From: an uncultured Mollicutes bacterium | Lineage (GTDB): Bacteria; Bacillota_I; Bacilli_A; RFN20; CAG-826 | Assembly: GCA_900549975.1 (NCBI GenBank) | Contig: URQK01000001.1 | Span: forward strand, 1 to 64,000 | Length of the DNA: 64,000 nucleotides | Reading direction: 5' to 3' | Shown here: in pieces, positions 48,376 through 58,246 of the stretch | How positions within the stretch are numbered: the stretch's first letter is position 1 | Layout: each line of letters begins with the position of its first letter | Made by a program: the position numbers and the translations under genes | The notes under the pieces: generated by a model | Told to the model about the DNA's origin: nothing | Seen by the model: only the letters and a program-made list of their open reading frames with translations | Databases searched by the model: none

Positions 48376-48915
48376 ATGAATAGATTAAAAGAAAAATACA
48401 CTACCCAAATCGTACCTGCATTAATGGAAAAATATCACTATGCTTCTGTTATGCAAGTTCCACACATCGAAAAAATCGTTATTAACGTCGGTGTTGGCGA
48501 TGCAACTTCTAATGCTAAATTATTAGATGATTCAGTTGCAGAATTAGCTCAAATCACAGGACAAAAACCTGTTATTACAAGAGCAAAAAAATCAATCGCT
48601 TCTTTCAAATTACGTGAAGGACAAGCAATTGGTTGTAAGGTTACTTTAAGAGGAGAAAGAATGTATGAATTCCTTGATAAGTTAATCTCTATCTCATTAC
48701 CACGTGTTAGAGACTTCCGTGGTATTAGCAAAAATGCTTTTGATGGCCGTGGTAATTACACATTAGGCGTCAAAGAACAATTAATTTTCCCAGAAATTAG
48801 TTATGAAAAAGTCACTAAAGTACGTGGTATGGATATTGTTGTTGTAACAACAGCAAATACTGATGAAGAAGCATTCACATTGCTTGAATTAATCGGTATG
48901 CCATTCCATAAATAA
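48376..48915 (+). CDS. rplE: 50S ribosomal protein L5
   Basis: 179 aa: [31 protein letters not shown] and [38 protein letters not shown] block (quoted in part). Binds 5S rRNA and the P-site tRNA. Confidence 0.98.
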   Translation: MNRLKEKYTTQIVPALMEKYHYASVMQVPHIEKIVINVGVGDATSNAKLLDDSVAELAQITGQKPVITRAKKSIASFKLREGQAIGCKVTLRGERMYEFLDKLISISLPRVRDFRGISKNAFDGRGNYTLGVKEQLIFPEISYEKVTKVRGMDIVVVTTANTDEEAFTLLELIGMPFHK

Positions 48916-48931
48916 AAAGGAGGACATCTAA

Positions 48932-49117
48932 ATGGCAAAAACATCTATTAAGGTTCGTTGTGCGCGACCACAAAAATATGCAGTTAGAGAATACACACGT
49001 TGCGAACGTTGTGGACGTCCTCACGCAGTAATTCGTAAATTCAAATTATGCCGTATCTGCCTTCGTGAATTAGCTTATAAAGGCGAAATTCCAGGTATGA
49101 AAAAGGCAAGCTGGTAA
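48932..49117 (+). CDS. rpsN: 30S ribosomal protein S14, zinc-binding type Z
   Basis: 61 aa, the short form. Zinc ligands CERC (Cys24, Cys27) and CRIC (Cys40, Cys43), ending [11 protein letters not shown]. The zinc form is usual in Bacillota; a zinc-free copy, if any, lies elsewhere. Confidence 0.98.
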   Translation: MAKTSIKVRCARPQKYAVREYTRCERCGRPHAVIRKFKLCRICLRELAYKGEIPGMKKASW

Positions 49118-49137
49118 GCAAAGGAGGAAAATGAGTT

Positions 49138-49527
49138 ATGATGACAGATCCTATTGCAGATATGCTTACAAGAATTCGTAACGCAAATGTGATGCGTCAT
49201 GAATCAGTTACAATGCCAAGTTCAAACATGAAAGTGCATATTGCTGAAATCTTAAAAGAAGAAGGTTTCATTAACGATTTTATCGTTCTTGGCGATGTAA
49301 AGAAAGAATTAACTATTACTTTAAAATACGTTGGTGGAGAACGTGTTATCTCTGGTTTAAAGAAAATCTCTAAACCTGGATTACGTGTTAATGTCCCTGC
49401 TGACAAACTTCCACGTGTATTAAGAGGATTAGGTATTGCTATTATATCTACTTCTCAAGGTTTAATGAGTGATAAGAAAGCCCGTGCCCTTGGCATTGGC
49501 GGCGAAGTTATCGCTTATGTTTGGTAG
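49138..49527 (+). CDS. rpsH: 30S ribosomal protein S8
   Basis: 129 aa. [15 protein letters not shown] at the start and [31 protein letters not shown] end (quoted in part). The first of two adjacent ATGs is chosen, 10 bases after AAAGGAGG. In E. coli S8 represses the spc operon. Confidence 0.97.
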   Translation: MMTDPIADMLTRIRNANVMRHESVTMPSSNMKVHIAEILKEEGFINDFIVLGDVKKELTITLKYVGGERVISGLKKISKPGLRVNVPADKLPRVLRGLGIAIISTSQGLMSDKKARALGIGGEVIAYVW

Positions 49528-49538
49528 GAGGTAACAGT

Positions 49539-50081
49539 ATGTCACGTATTGGTCATAAAGTTATTGAAATACCTGCAGGTGTTACTGTTGATATTGATGG
49601 TAACCATGTTACAGTTAAAGGACCTAAAGGAACTTTAACAAATACCTTTAATCCACATATTACATATAAAGTTGAAGGAAATACTATTACTTGTGTTCGT
49701 CCAGATGATACAATTGCTATGAAGACTATCCATGGTACAACAAGAGCATTACTTCACAATATGGTAGTCGGTGTTTCTGAAGGATTTAAGAAAAAATTAG
49801 AAATCGTCGGTATCGGTTATCGTGCTGCTATGAGAGGAGAAAATTTAGTATTAAATATTGGTTATTCTCATGAAGTTGTTATCGTACCTGATGTTGGCGC
49901 AAAAATTTCTGCACCATCTGCTACAGAAGTAGTTGTTGAAGGCGCAGATCGTCAAGCAGTTGGACAAACTGCTGCAAGAATTCGTGCAGTTCGTGAACCT
50001 GAACCTTATAAAGGAAAAGGTATTAAATATACTGATGAGTTTATTCTTCGTAAAGAAGGAAAACGTGCTGGTAAGAAATAG
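49539..50081 (+). CDS. rplF: 50S ribosomal protein L6
   Basis: 180 aa from the ATG at 49539, behind TAGGAGG that overlaps the rpsH stop; an in-frame upstream start would sit inside rpsH. SRIGHKVIEIPAGVTVDI and the C-terminal EPEPYKGKGIKYTDEFILRKEGKRAGKK-type end (quoted in part) are diagnostic. Confidence 0.98.
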   Translation: MSRIGHKVIEIPAGVTVDIDGNHVTVKGPKGTLTNTFNPHITYKVEGNTITCVRPDDTIAMKTIHGTTRALLHNMVVGVSEGFKKKLEIVGIGYRAAMRGENLVLNIGYSHEVVIVPDVGAKISAPSATEVVVEGADRQAVGQTAARIRAVREPEPYKGKGIKYTDEFILRKEGKRAGKK

Positions 50082-50102
50082 TCGGTAAGGAGGAAATGAA
50101 AC

Positions 50103-50459
50103 ATGATTAATAAAGAATCAAGACAAGTAGTTCGTGCAAGACGTCATGAACGTGTTCGTGCTAAAATTAGCGGAACAGCTGAAACACCTCGTTTAAGTGT
50201 TTATCGCGCAAATGCTAACATTCATGCTCAAATTATCGACGATGTTAAAGGCGTAACTTTAGTAAGTTCATCATCGGTTGCTCTTAAATTAGCAAATGGT
50301 GGTAACATTGAAGCCGCTCAAGCCGTTGGTAAGGACATCGGTGAAAAAGCCGTTGCCTTAGGTATAAAGAAAGTAGTATTTGATCGTTCTGGTTATGTTT
50401 ACCATGGACGTGTCAAAGCTGTTGCAGAAGCCGCTCGTGAAGCTGGCTTAGAATTCTAG
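50103..50459 (+). CDS. rplR: 50S ribosomal protein L18
   Basis: 118 aa: [31 protein letters not shown] (5S rRNA contact, quoted in part) and [33 protein letters not shown] upstream. Confidence 0.98.
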   Translation: MINKESRQVVRARRHERVRAKISGTAETPRLSVYRANANIHAQIIDDVKGVTLVSSSSVALKLANGGNIEAAQAVGKDIGEKAVALGIKKVVFDRSGYVYHGRVKAVAEAAREAGLEF

Positions 50460-50470
50460 GAGGAAAGAAA

Positions 50471-51094
50471 ATGGCAGAAGAAAAAGTAACACCAGTTGAA
50501 GAAACTGTGGTAGAAAATACTGAAAACACTGATTCAGAAAAAGCTCCTAGAGCTGATCGTCGTCCTCGTGGTGATCGTAAAGATCGCCGTGATGGTGGCC
50601 GTAGAGGCGATCGTAGAGATCGTCGTGAAAAACCTGAAAAGGAATTCAATGAACGCGTAGTTGCAATTAACCGTGTAAGCAAAACAGTAAAAGGCGGACG
50701 CCGTATGAGATTTGCTGCACTTATGGTTATTGGTGATGGTAAAGGCCGTTTCGGTTATGGTACTGGAAAGGCTGGAGAAGTCCCAGATGCAATTAAGAAA
50801 GCTACAGAAGCTGCTAAGAAAAACTTGCTCCATGTCCATTTAGTTAAAGGCGGAACAATCGCTCATGAAATTAATGGTGAATTTGGTGCTTGCAAAGTTT
50901 TATTAAAACCTGCACCTGAAGGTACTGGTATCATCGCTGGTGGTCCAGTCCGTGCTGTCTTAGAATTAGCTGGCGTTAGAAACATTTACTCAAAAGTCTA
51001 TGGCTCACGTACACCTATTAATGTTATTCGTGCAACTGTTAATGGTTTGAATAACGTTAAATCATACAATGTAGTCAAAGAATTACGTAAATAG
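50471..51094 (+). CDS. rpsE: 30S ribosomal protein S5 with long charged N-terminal extension
   Basis: 207 aa against about 166 in typical bacteria. Residues 57 onward are a normal S5 ([54 protein letters not shown]). Residues 1-25 are acidic ([21 protein letters not shown]) and 26-56 are an Arg/Asp/Gly run ([20 protein letters not shown] and on). The bipolar tail is likely disordered and may bind RNA or protein. AGGAGG overlaps the rplR stop. The usual next gene, rpmD (L30), is missing. Confidence 0.97.
   Translation: MAEEKVTPVEETVVENTENTDSEKAPRADRRPRGDRKDRRDGGRRGDRRDRREKPEKEFNERVVAINRVSKTVKGGRRMRFAALMVIGDGKGRFGYGTGKAGEVPDAIKKATEAAKKNLLHVHLVKGGTIAHEINGEFGACKVLLKPAPEGTGIIAGGPVRAVLELAGVRNIYSKVYGSRTPINVIRATVNGLNNVKSYNVVKELRK
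50547..50632 (+). repeat. Repetitive Arg/Asp/Gly coding tract in rpsE
   Basis: About 86 bases made of imperfect GATCGTCGT/GATCGTAGA units that encode D-R-R, G-D-R and R-D-R repeats; likely to expand or contract by slippage. Confidence 0.6.
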
Positions 51095-51139
51095 TTTATA
51101 ACCAAAAATAAATCAATAATTTATAGGGAGGTGCAAGAT

Positions 51140-51580
51140 ATGAAACTGCATGAACTCGAATACACAGAAGGATCACGTAAGAAAGCATTCCGCGCTGGTC
51201 GTGGAATTGGTTCTGGAAACGGAAAGACTGCTGGTAAAGGTACCAAAGGTCAAAATTCTAGAAGTGGCGGCGGAGTCCGTTTAGGATTTGAAGGTGGACA
51301 AAACCCATTATATCGTCGTTTACCAAAACGTGGATTTAACAATATTTCACGTGTTGACTATGCAATAGTTAACGTAGAAATGTTAAATAAATTCGAAGAA
51401 GGCACTAAAGTCACCCCTGCATTATTAAAAGAAGTCGGTTTAGTCCGTAAAGAATATGATGGAATTAAAATTTTAGGAAATGGAAAACTTAATGTTAAGT
51501 TAGAAGTTTCTGCTCATAAGTTCTCTAAGGCTGCCGAAGAAGCTATTAAGAATGCTGGCGGAACAACCGAGGTATTGTAA
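51140..51580 (+). CDS. rplO: 50S ribosomal protein L15
   Basis: 146 aa from the ATG at 51140; the GTG three codons earlier is part of the GGGAGGTG ribosome binding site. [20 protein letters not shown] start, [20 protein letters not shown] and [19 protein letters not shown] are diagnostic. Directly follows rpsE with a 45-base gap and no rpmD between. Confidence 0.97.
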   Translation: MKLHELEYTEGSRKKAFRAGRGIGSGNGKTAGKGTKGQNSRSGGGVRLGFEGGQNPLYRRLPKRGFNNISRVDYAIVNVEMLNKFEEGTKVTPALLKEVGLVRKEYDGIKILGNGKLNVKLEVSAHKFSKAAEEAIKNAGGTTEVL

Positions 51581-51581
51581 T

Positions 51582-52949
51582 ATGAAAAAACTCGGACAAA
51601 TCTTCAAAAATAAAGATATCGTTGATCGTATATTCTTTACGTTAATGATACTCTTAGTCTTCCGCATCGGTGCATCAATCTCAGTTCCTGGTGTAAAAAT
51701 CAGTGATACTGCTGGATTTGGTAACTTAGATGTATTAAGTATGATGAACCTTTTAGGCGGTGGAGCTTTATCAAGTTTCTCCATATTTGCCTTAGGTGTG
51801 TCATCATATATTACCGCACAAATTATTGTGCAATTACTTTCAATGGATGTATTACCGGCCTTGACCGAGTTAAATAAACAAGGTCAGTATGGTCGAAAGA
51901 AAATGGAAATGGCAACTCGTTATTTAACCTTACTTCTTGGTGCAGTACAAGCATATGGTATTATAAAAACCATGGAAGCTACTGAATACATTGAAGTTAC
52001 AACGATTGCAAATTCTGATTTCTTAACTTATGCTTACATAGTTACTGTATTAGTAGCTGGTGGTATGTTAGTTATGTGGTTAGGTGACCAAATTTCTGTA
52101 AAAGGTATCGGTAATGGTATTTCCGTAATTATCTTTGCTGGTATCGTTGTCTCATTACCTAAACAAATTGCTGACGCGTTTGTACAATATATGTCAAACC
52201 CATTATTATCAAAACAACCTTCATTAATTGTGGCTGGTGGAGCAAGATTCTTATTATATATCCTTGCTTATTTAGCAATTATTACATTCGTAATTTATAT
52301 TGAAAGTTCAAAAAGAAAAATCCCTGTTCAACATGCTGGTAAATCTGGCGGAACTGGACAGAGATATAGCCAAGCAAGTTTCTTACCAATTAAGATTAAC
52401 TCTGCTGGTGTTATTCCTGTTATCTTCGCTTCATCAATTATGATGGCACCACAAGTAATTGTGAGCTTTATTGATGGCGCTGATACAAGTGCAGAATGGC
52501 TCAACGTATTCTCAAGTTCAAAAATGACCACTATGCCTTGGTTTGGTGGTAAAACATGGCAAATGCCATGGGGCTTGATTATCTATGTTGTTCTTATTAT
52601 AGCTTTTACATTCTTCTATTCTTCATTACAAATTAATCCAGAACAGATGGCGGAAAACTTCCAAAAGAATGGTTCTTACATTCCTGGTATTAAACCTGGT
52701 AATGAAACAGAAAGATATGTAAAAAAAGTATTAAATCGTGTAACCTTCATTGGTGCATTTGCTCTTGCATTTATTGCTGCGTTACCAGTTGTGTTAGTAT
52801 TGGTTGGATTACTTCCTCAATCATTAGCACTAGGTGGCACAGGATTAATCATCGTAGTTGGTGTTGCTCTTGAAGTTAGTGCACAAATTGATGGCTTGGT
52901 TGCTGGTAAGAGCTTCGAAGAAGTTCAAAGCCGTGCCGGAAGGGAGTAA
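51582..52949 (+). CDS. secY: Protein translocase subunit SecY
   Basis: 455 aa from the ATG at 51582, one base after the rplO stop. Ten transmembrane helices; FRIGASISVPGV in helix 1, the plug region, GVSSYITAQIIVQLLS, and QINPEQMAENFQKNGSYIPGI between helices 8 and 9. Forms the SecYEG channel in the cytoplasmic membrane. Its place between rplO and adk is standard for Bacillota. Confidence 0.98.
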   Translation: MKKLGQIFKNKDIVDRIFFTLMILLVFRIGASISVPGVKISDTAGFGNLDVLSMMNLLGGGALSSFSIFALGVSSYITAQIIVQLLSMDVLPALTELNKQGQYGRKKMEMATRYLTLLLGAVQAYGIIKTMEATEYIEVTTIANSDFLTYAYIVTVLVAGGMLVMWLGDQISVKGIGNGISVIIFAGIVVSLPKQIADAFVQYMSNPLLSKQPSLIVAGGARFLLYILAYLAIITFVIYIESSKRKIPVQHAGKSGGTGQRYSQASFLPIKINSAGVIPVIFASSIMMAPQVIVSFIDGADTSAEWLNVFSSSKMTTMPWFGGKTWQMPWGLIIYVVLIIAFTFFYSSLQINPEQMAENFQKNGSYIPGIKPGNETERYVKKVLNRVTFIGAFALAFIAALPVVLVLVGLLPQSLALGGTGLIIVVGVALEVSAQIDGLVAGKSFEEVQSRAGRE

Positions 52950-52955
52950 AAAAAT

Positions 52956-53609
52956 ATGTTAAACATTATTTTAATGGGCCCACCTGGTGCTGGTAAAGGA
53001 ACACAAGCTAAAAAAATTATTGCTTCTTATCATATCCCACATATCTCAACTGGTGATATGTTTAGAGAAGCGATAGCTGCTCAAACTCCAACTGGAGTCT
53101 TAGCGGCAAGTTATATCAACAAAGGTTTGTTAGTACCAGATGAAGTAACAATCGCTTTAGTTAAGGAAAGACTTGCTAAAGATGATTGCGCTAATGGATT
53201 CTTACTTGACGGATTCCCAAGAACAATTCCTCAAGCAGAAGCATTAGAAGAACTAACAAAAGAAATCAATCGTCCAATAACAGCAGTAATTAATATCACT
53301 GCTGATCGTGATGTCTTAACAAAAAGAATTACTGGTAGACGTGTTTGTAAATCTTGTGGAGCTCCATTCCATGTCGAAACATTAAAACCAAAAGTTGAAG
53401 GTGTTTGTGATTATTGTAATGGTGAATTAATCCAAAGAAAAGATGACACATTAGAAAGTTTAGCAGTAAGACTTGATGCTTATGAACATCAAACCTTCCC
53501 ATTGGTGGAATTCTACGAAAAGCGTGGACTTCTACATAATGTCGATGGTTTACTTGGATTAGATGAAGTCTTCAAAACCATTTGTGATATTTTTGAAAGG
53601 ATCAAATAA
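52956..53609 (+). CDS. adk: Adenylate kinase, zinc-lid type
   Basis: 217 aa. P-loop GPPGAGKGTQ, STGDMFREAI, DGFPRT and a lid with four cysteines (Cys131, 134, 151, 154 in CKSC and CDYC) that bind zinc, as in Gram-positive enzymes. Balances ATP, ADP and AMP. Confidence 0.98.
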   Translation: MLNIILMGPPGAGKGTQAKKIIASYHIPHISTGDMFREAIAAQTPTGVLAASYINKGLLVPDEVTIALVKERLAKDDCANGFLLDGFPRTIPQAEALEELTKEINRPITAVINITADRDVLTKRITGRRVCKSCGAPFHVETLKPKVEGVCDYCNGELIQRKDDTLESLAVRLDAYEHQTFPLVEFYEKRGLLHNVDGLLGLDEVFKTICDIFERIK

Positions 53610-53615
53610 AAAAGT

Positions 53616-54380
53616 ATGATAACCTTAAAATCACCACGAGAAATTGTGTTGATGCGTGAGGCTGGTAGGATTGTGGCTAGTGTATTTGATGCACTAAAGC
53701 CACACATCAAACCAGGTGTTACGACTAAAGAACTTAATCGTATCGCTGAAAAAACCATACGTGATCAAGGCGCAATTCCATCTTTCCTAGGATATGGCGG
53801 ATTTCCTGCTTCCATATGTACTTCAGTAAATGAAGTATTAGTGCATGGGATTCCAAACAATAAACCTTTAAAAGAAGGAGATATTATTTCTGTCGATGTT
53901 GGAGCAATTTATAAAGGCTATAACGGAGACGCAGCAAGAACATATGCTGTTGGAAAAATATCTGATGAAGCTGCTCGTCTAGTAAGAGTAACAGAAGAAA
54001 GTTTTTTTGAAGCTATTAAAATTATTAAACCAGGTATTCATTTATCAGATATATCACATACAATTCAAGAATATTGCGAAAAACATGGTTATTCATTACC
54101 AAGAGATTATACTGGACATGGTATTGGTACTGAAATGCACGAAGATCCAGCAATTCCTAATTATGGATTGCCTGGACATGGCCCAATTTTAAAAGAAGGC
54201 ATGTGCCTTGCAATTGAGCCAATGGTGGCAATAGGAAAATACGATACTCGTGTTATGAGTGATGAATGGACTGTTAAAATGGTAGATGGCAAATTAGCTA
54301 GCCACTATGAAAATACTATTGTAGTAACTAAGGATGGAGCAGAAATCCTTACGCTAGAAAGTAACAAAAAGGAGTGTTAA
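53616..54380 (+). CDS. map: Methionine aminopeptidase, type I
   Basis: 254 aa. Binuclear metal ligands in [18 protein letters not shown] (Asp94, Asp105), [12 protein letters not shown] (His) and AIEPM (Glu); active-site His78 in VLVHGIP. Removes the initiator methionine from nascent proteins. Confidence 0.97.
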   Translation: MITLKSPREIVLMREAGRIVASVFDALKPHIKPGVTTKELNRIAEKTIRDQGAIPSFLGYGGFPASICTSVNEVLVHGIPNNKPLKEGDIISVDVGAIYKGYNGDAARTYAVGKISDEAARLVRVTEESFFEAIKIIKPGIHLSDISHTIQEYCEKHGYSLPRDYTGHGIGTEMHEDPAIPNYGLPGHGPILKEGMCLAIEPMVAIGKYDTRVMSDEWTVKMVDGKLASHYENTIVVTKDGAEILTLESNKKEC

Positions 54381-54387
54381 ACTAACT

Positions 54388-54606
54388 ATGTCAAAAGAAG
54401 ACGTTATTGAAGTAGAAGCGGTAGTCGTTGAAACTTTACCAAATGCAATGTTTAATGTAAAGTTAGAAAACGGAGTCGTAATCTTAGCCCACGTTTCTGG
54501 TAAAATCCGTATGAATTACATTCGCATCTTACCAGGTGATAGAGTTACGGTTGAAATATCGCCATATGATTTAACACGTGGTAGAATAACATTCAGATAC
54601 AAATAA
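54388..54606 (+). CDS. infA: Translation initiation factor IF-1
   Basis: 72 aa OB-fold: [42 protein letters not shown] core (in part) and [11 protein letters not shown]. Follows map by 7 bases. Confidence 0.98.
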   Translation: MSKEDVIEVEAVVVETLPNAMFNVKLENGVVILAHVSGKIRMNYIRILPGDRVTVEISPYDLTRGRITFRYK

Positions 54607-54627
54607 GAAAAATTTAAAAGAAAGTAA

Positions 54628-54762
<135 letters not shown>

Positions 54763-54776
54763 GGAGGACATGCTAT

Positions 54777-55151
54777 ATGGCACGTATTGTTGGAGTCGAT
54801 ATTCCAAATGAAAAAAGAGTTGTTATTGCTTTAACTTATATTTATGGTATTGGTTTAACAACATCTAAAAAGATTTTAAAAGAAACAAACATTAATGAAG
54901 ATATTCGTGTTAAGAATTTAACAGAAGATCAATTAACTGCAATTAGAACAGAAGTTGCAAAACACAAAGTTGAAGGTGACTTACGTCGTGAAGTTGCTTT
55001 AAACATTAAACGTTTAACCGAAATTGGTTGCTATCGTGGCTTACGTCATCGTAAAGGCTTACCAGTTCGTGGACAACGTACAAAGACTAATGCTCGTACT
55101 CGTAAAGGACCTAAAAAGACTATTGCGAATAAGAAGCAAGCAGTTCAATAG
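54777..55151 (+). CDS. rpsM: 30S ribosomal protein S13
   Basis: 124 aa: [40 protein letters not shown] and [11 protein letters not shown]. Contacts the 50S through intersubunit bridges. AAGGAGG upstream. Confidence 0.98.
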   Translation: MARIVGVDIPNEKRVVIALTYIYGIGLTTSKKILKETNINEDIRVKNLTEDQLTAIRTEVAKHKVEGDLRREVALNIKRLTEIGCYRGLRHRKGLPVRGQRTKTNARTRKGPKKTIANKKQAVQ

Positions 55152-55170
55152 AAAGTGAGGATAATTGAAA

Positions 55171-55560
55171 ATGGCTAAAACCACAGTTTCTAAGAAGAAA
55201 AAAATTAAAAGAAGCTATACTAAAGGTATCGCTCACATTCACTCAACATTTAATAATACCATTGTCACTATCACTGATGAAGCAGGTAATGCAATTGCTT
55301 GGTCAAGTGCTGGTGCATTAGGATTTAAAGGTGCTAAGAAATCTACACCATTTGCAGCTCAATTAGCAGCTGAAGCTTGTGCTAAAGTTGCTGTTGATCA
55401 AGGTATTAAAACAGTTGATGTTAACGTAAAAGGCCCAGGATCTGGTCGTGATTCTGCAGTTCGTAGTTTACAAGCAGCTGGATTACAAATCCAAATGATT
55501 ACAGATACTACACCTATTCCACACAATGGTTGCCGCCCACCAAAGCGTCCACGTGGATAA
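55171..55560 (+). CDS. rpsK: 30S ribosomal protein S11
   Basis: 129 aa from the ATG at 55171 (GTGAGGA upstream; the TTG two codons earlier is too close). [20 protein letters not shown] and [15 protein letters not shown] are diagnostic. Part of the platform near the mRNA exit. Confidence 0.98.
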   Translation: MAKTTVSKKKKIKRSYTKGIAHIHSTFNNTIVTITDEAGNAIAWSSAGALGFKGAKKSTPFAAQLAAEACAKVAVDQGIKTVDVNVKGPGSGRDSAVRSLQAAGLQIQMITDTTPIPHNGCRPPKRPRG

Positions 55561-55606
55561 TAAATATTATTTAGTCTACTAACGATTGCAAAGGGAGGAA
55601 AAAAAT

Positions 55607-56578
55607 ATGAGCAAAATCGTAAGTCCATTCGCAAAAATTAAATTTGATATTGCTGAATTCGATGGTAACACTAACTATGGTAAATTTGTAGTTGGACCAT
55701 TAGAAAGAGGTTACGCTTTAACAATTGGAAATTCATTAAGAAGAGTTATGCTTTCTTCATTACCAGGTGCTTCTGTATTTGCTATTGAAGTTGAAGGTGC
55801 TCGTCACGAATTCTCTGCACTTGAAGGTGTTGAAGAAGACGTTACAATGATTATCCTTTCTTTAAAAGATTTAGTTTTAAAAATTGACGATGAAGAATCA
55901 GTCACTAAGAGAATTGAATTAGAAGTAGAAGGACCTAAAGTCGTTACTGCCGCTGATTTAGTTGTTCCAGGTGATGTCGAAGTTATTAACCCTGATTTAG
56001 TCCTTGCTCACGTTGCAGAAGGTGGAAAATTAAAAATGACACTTTATGCTCGTAACGGACGCGGTTATGTAACTTCAGAAGGCAATAAATTACTTCGTAC
56101 AGGTATGAATATTGGCACAATCGCAACAGATTCTAACTATTCACCAATTACAAAAGTAAATTATGAAGTACAACCAACTCGTGTTGGACATAATGCAAAT
56201 TATGAAAACTTAGTATTAGAAGTTTGGACAAATGGTTCTATGCTTCCACAAGATGCTGTAGCGCTTGCTGCAAAAATCTTAGTCGCTCATTTCGAAGAAT
56301 TCTTAAAATTAAACGAAATTACTCGCGATATTAATATTGTTGCTGAACCAGTTGAACAAACATCTAACAAATACGAAGATATGACAATTGAAGAATTAGA
56401 TTTATCAGTTCGTTCATATAACTGCTTAAAGAGAGCAGGTATTGCAACTGTCTTAGAATTAACTCAAAAGACAGAAGAAGATATGATGAAAGTACGTAAC
56501 CTTGGTAAGAAATCACTTAAAGAAGTTAAAGAAAAACTTCTTGGTATTGGTTTAGGCTTCAAGGATTACATTGATTAG
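55607..56578 (+). CDS. rpoA: RNA polymerase alpha subunit
   Basis: 323 aa from the ATG at 55607 behind GGGAGG; the upstream TTG contains that site. N-terminal dimerisation domain (about 10-230: PLERGYALTIGNSLRRVMLSS) and C-terminal domain (about 250-310: LDLSVRSYNCLKRAGIATVLEL, then VRNLGKKSLKEVKEKL) that binds UP elements and activators. Confidence 0.98.
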   Translation: MSKIVSPFAKIKFDIAEFDGNTNYGKFVVGPLERGYALTIGNSLRRVMLSSLPGASVFAIEVEGARHEFSALEGVEEDVTMIILSLKDLVLKIDDEESVTKRIELEVEGPKVVTAADLVVPGDVEVINPDLVLAHVAEGGKLKMTLYARNGRGYVTSEGNKLLRTGMNIGTIATDSNYSPITKVNYEVQPTRVGHNANYENLVLEVWTNGSMLPQDAVALAAKILVAHFEEFLKLNEITRDINIVAEPVEQTSNKYEDMTIEELDLSVRSYNCLKRAGIATVLELTQKTEEDMMKVRNLGKKSLKEVKEKLLGIGLGFKDYID

Positions 56579-56590
56579 GAGGAAGTTTAA

Positions 56591-56998
56591 ATGGCTACAC
56601 AAGGACGTAAGAATGTACATGGTAAAGGTGGCGTTCGCTTTAAAGCTGCCTATACTTCAAGCAAATATAAAGCAATGTTAAGAAACGTTGTATCAGAATT
56701 AATCGTTCATGAACGTGTTACTGTTACTGCTGGCTGTGCTAAAGATGTCAAAAATTTAGCAGAAAAATTAGTTAGCAAGGCTAAAGTTGGCGATTTACAC
56801 AATCGTCGTTTAGCTGCTGCAGTTGTCCGCTCCGAGGTTTATTGTGATGCAGAAAAGAAAGTAACTGCTTTAGACAAGTTATTTAATGAAATTGGTCCAC
56901 GTTACAAAGATCGTAATGGTGGATACACAAGAGTATTGAAGCTTGTCCCACGCCGTGGTGACAATGCAGAAATGGCTATTGTTGAATTTGTAAAATAG
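56591..56998 (+). CDS. rplQ: 50S ribosomal protein L17
   Basis: 135 aa: AMLRNVVSELIVHERVTVTAG and the C-terminal GGYTRVLKLVPRRGDNAEMA. Last gene of the operon; a terminator follows at once. Confidence 0.98.
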   Translation: MATQGRKNVHGKGGVRFKAAYTSSKYKAMLRNVVSELIVHERVTVTAGCAKDVKNLAEKLVSKAKVGDLHNRRLAAAVVRSEVYCDAEKKVTALDKLFNEIGPRYKDRNGGYTRVLKLVPRRGDNAEMAIVEFVK

Positions 56999-57015
56999 TT
57001 TTTTATAATTTATTT

Positions 57016-57041
57016 AGACTAACCATTTGGTTAGTCTTTTC
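57016..57041 (+). terminator. Terminator of the S10-spc-alpha operon
   Basis: AGACTAACC / GGTTAGTCT, a perfect 9-bp stem with an ATTT loop and a T-rich tail, 18 bases after the rplQ stop. Confidence 0.9.
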
Positions 57042-57078
57042 TTTTGCTTTACATCATATAATTATTTAGGAATATAAT

Positions 57079-57531
57079 ATGAAAAAAATAAACATTGATT
57101 TGGTCTTTAATTTGCTTTTTCCATTATTAGTAAATTTTGTTATTTCTATGCTTTTAGGAGATTTTTCATCTTATTATAGTAATTTGAATAGTTTAATTTA
57201 TATACCATCGATTTTATTTCCGATTGTTTGGTCAATATTATATTTAATTATCGGATATGTTAGTTATAAATTAGATGAACTAATGGATGTTAAGGGAAGT
57301 AAAATATTTTATATTCAATTATTATTTAATGTCTTATGGACTCCTTTATTTTTTGGTTTACATCTACCAATAGTAAGTGCAATAGATATTTTAATATTAT
57401 TAGGATTATGCATTTATATGTTAATTTATTTGTTTAAAAACAATAATAACTTAGCATATTTATGGATTCTATATGTTATTTGGTTGACTTTTGCAACTTT
57501 TTTAAACGTAAGTATTGCTATACTAAATTAA
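57079..57531 (+). CDS. TspO/MBR family membrane protein
   Basis: 150 aa, five transmembrane helices. The family blocks are present: IPSILFPIVWSILYLIIGYVSY, IQLLFNVLWTPLFF and YVIWLTFATFLNVSIAILN. TspO proteins bind tetrapyrroles or related ligands and act in stress responses; the bacterial role varies. Monocistronic, between two terminators. Confidence 0.85.
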   Translation: MKKINIDLVFNLLFPLLVNFVISMLLGDFSSYYSNLNSLIYIPSILFPIVWSILYLIIGYVSYKLDELMDVKGSKIFYIQLLFNVLWTPLFFGLHLPIVSAIDILILLGLCIYMLIYLFKNNNNLAYLWILYVIWLTFATFLNVSIAILN

Positions 57532-57551
57532 ATATAATAATGCTCAAAAAT

Positions 57552-57588
57552 TAGTGCTTTTCTTTGTTTTAGAACTAGCACTTTTTTT
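57552..57588 (+). terminator. Probable terminator of the TspO gene
   Basis: AGTGC and GCACT arms with a short inner TTCT/AGAA pairing, followed by a T-run. Confidence 0.55.
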
Positions 57589-57613
57589 GTTGCTTAAAGC
57601 ACTTACAATACCT

Positions 57614-57687
57614 AAAATATGCAAAAATTAAAAAAATATCAAAATATGCAATAATATTTACAAAATGCAATATTTTTATGTTATACT
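57614..57687 (+). promoter_or_regulatory. Hydrogenase operon promoter with three TGCAA direct repeats
   Basis: AAAATATGCAA at 57614-57624 and 57641-57651 and AAAATGCAA at 57662-57670 precede an extended -10 TGTTATACT (57679-57687). The repeats are 27 and 19 bases apart, ending 8 bases before the promoter core. They may bind an unidentified regulator; they do not match the Rex or cre consensus. Confidence 0.45.
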
Positions 57688-57757
57688 AAAAAGGTATTTT
57701 ATAGTATTTATATAGGTTTTATATAAATGTCTTATTACTAGGAGGATTTTTTAAAAT

Positions 57758-58246
57758 ATGGCAAAATTGAGTTCAGCCGCTTGCAAAAGGGTTGAAGAAA
57801 TCATCGCTGAGTATAAGAATGAAAATACACCATTAATGATGATCTTGAGTCAGGTTCAAAAAGAATATGGCTATATTCCTTTTGAAGTTCAAGAAATCAT
57901 ATCTGAAAAATTAGGTATACCTGTTTCAGAAATATATGGTGTAGTTACTTTTTACTCATTTTTTTCTTTGAAACCTAAAGGCAAATTTGTTATTGGGGTT
58001 TGTTTAGGAACTGCATGTTACGTTAAAGGTGCACAACAAATATGTGACAAGTTTTCCGAACTTTTAGGTATTAAACCTGGAGAAACAACTGAAGATGGAT
58101 TGTTTACTATTGATGCCTTACGTTGCATTGGAGCATGTGGTATTGCCCCAGCAGTAAGTATTAATGGGAAAGTATATCCTAAGATGTCAGTTAATCAAGT
58201 ACAACAAGTAATCAATGAATATCGTAAGTTAGGAGGAGAAGCATAA
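57758..58246 (+). CDS. hydC: NuoE-like [2Fe-2S] subunit of bifurcating hydrogenase
   Basis: 162 aa. Thioredoxin-like [2Fe-2S] domain with ligands Cys82, Cys87, Cys123 and Cys127 (CLGTAC and CIGAC), preceded by a helical bundle (IIAEYKNENTPLMMILSQVQKEYGYIP). Matches HydC/HndA and complex I NuoE. With the next two genes it forms a soluble NAD- and ferredoxin-linked hydrogenase. The stop overlaps the next start (TAATG). Confidence 0.93.
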   Translation: MAKLSSAACKRVEEIIAEYKNENTPLMMILSQVQKEYGYIPFEVQEIISEKLGIPVSEIYGVVTFYSFFSLKPKGKFVIGVCLGTACYVKGAQQICDKFSELLGIKPGETTEDGLFTIDALRCIGACGIAPAVSINGKVYPKMSVNQVQQVINEYRKLGGEA

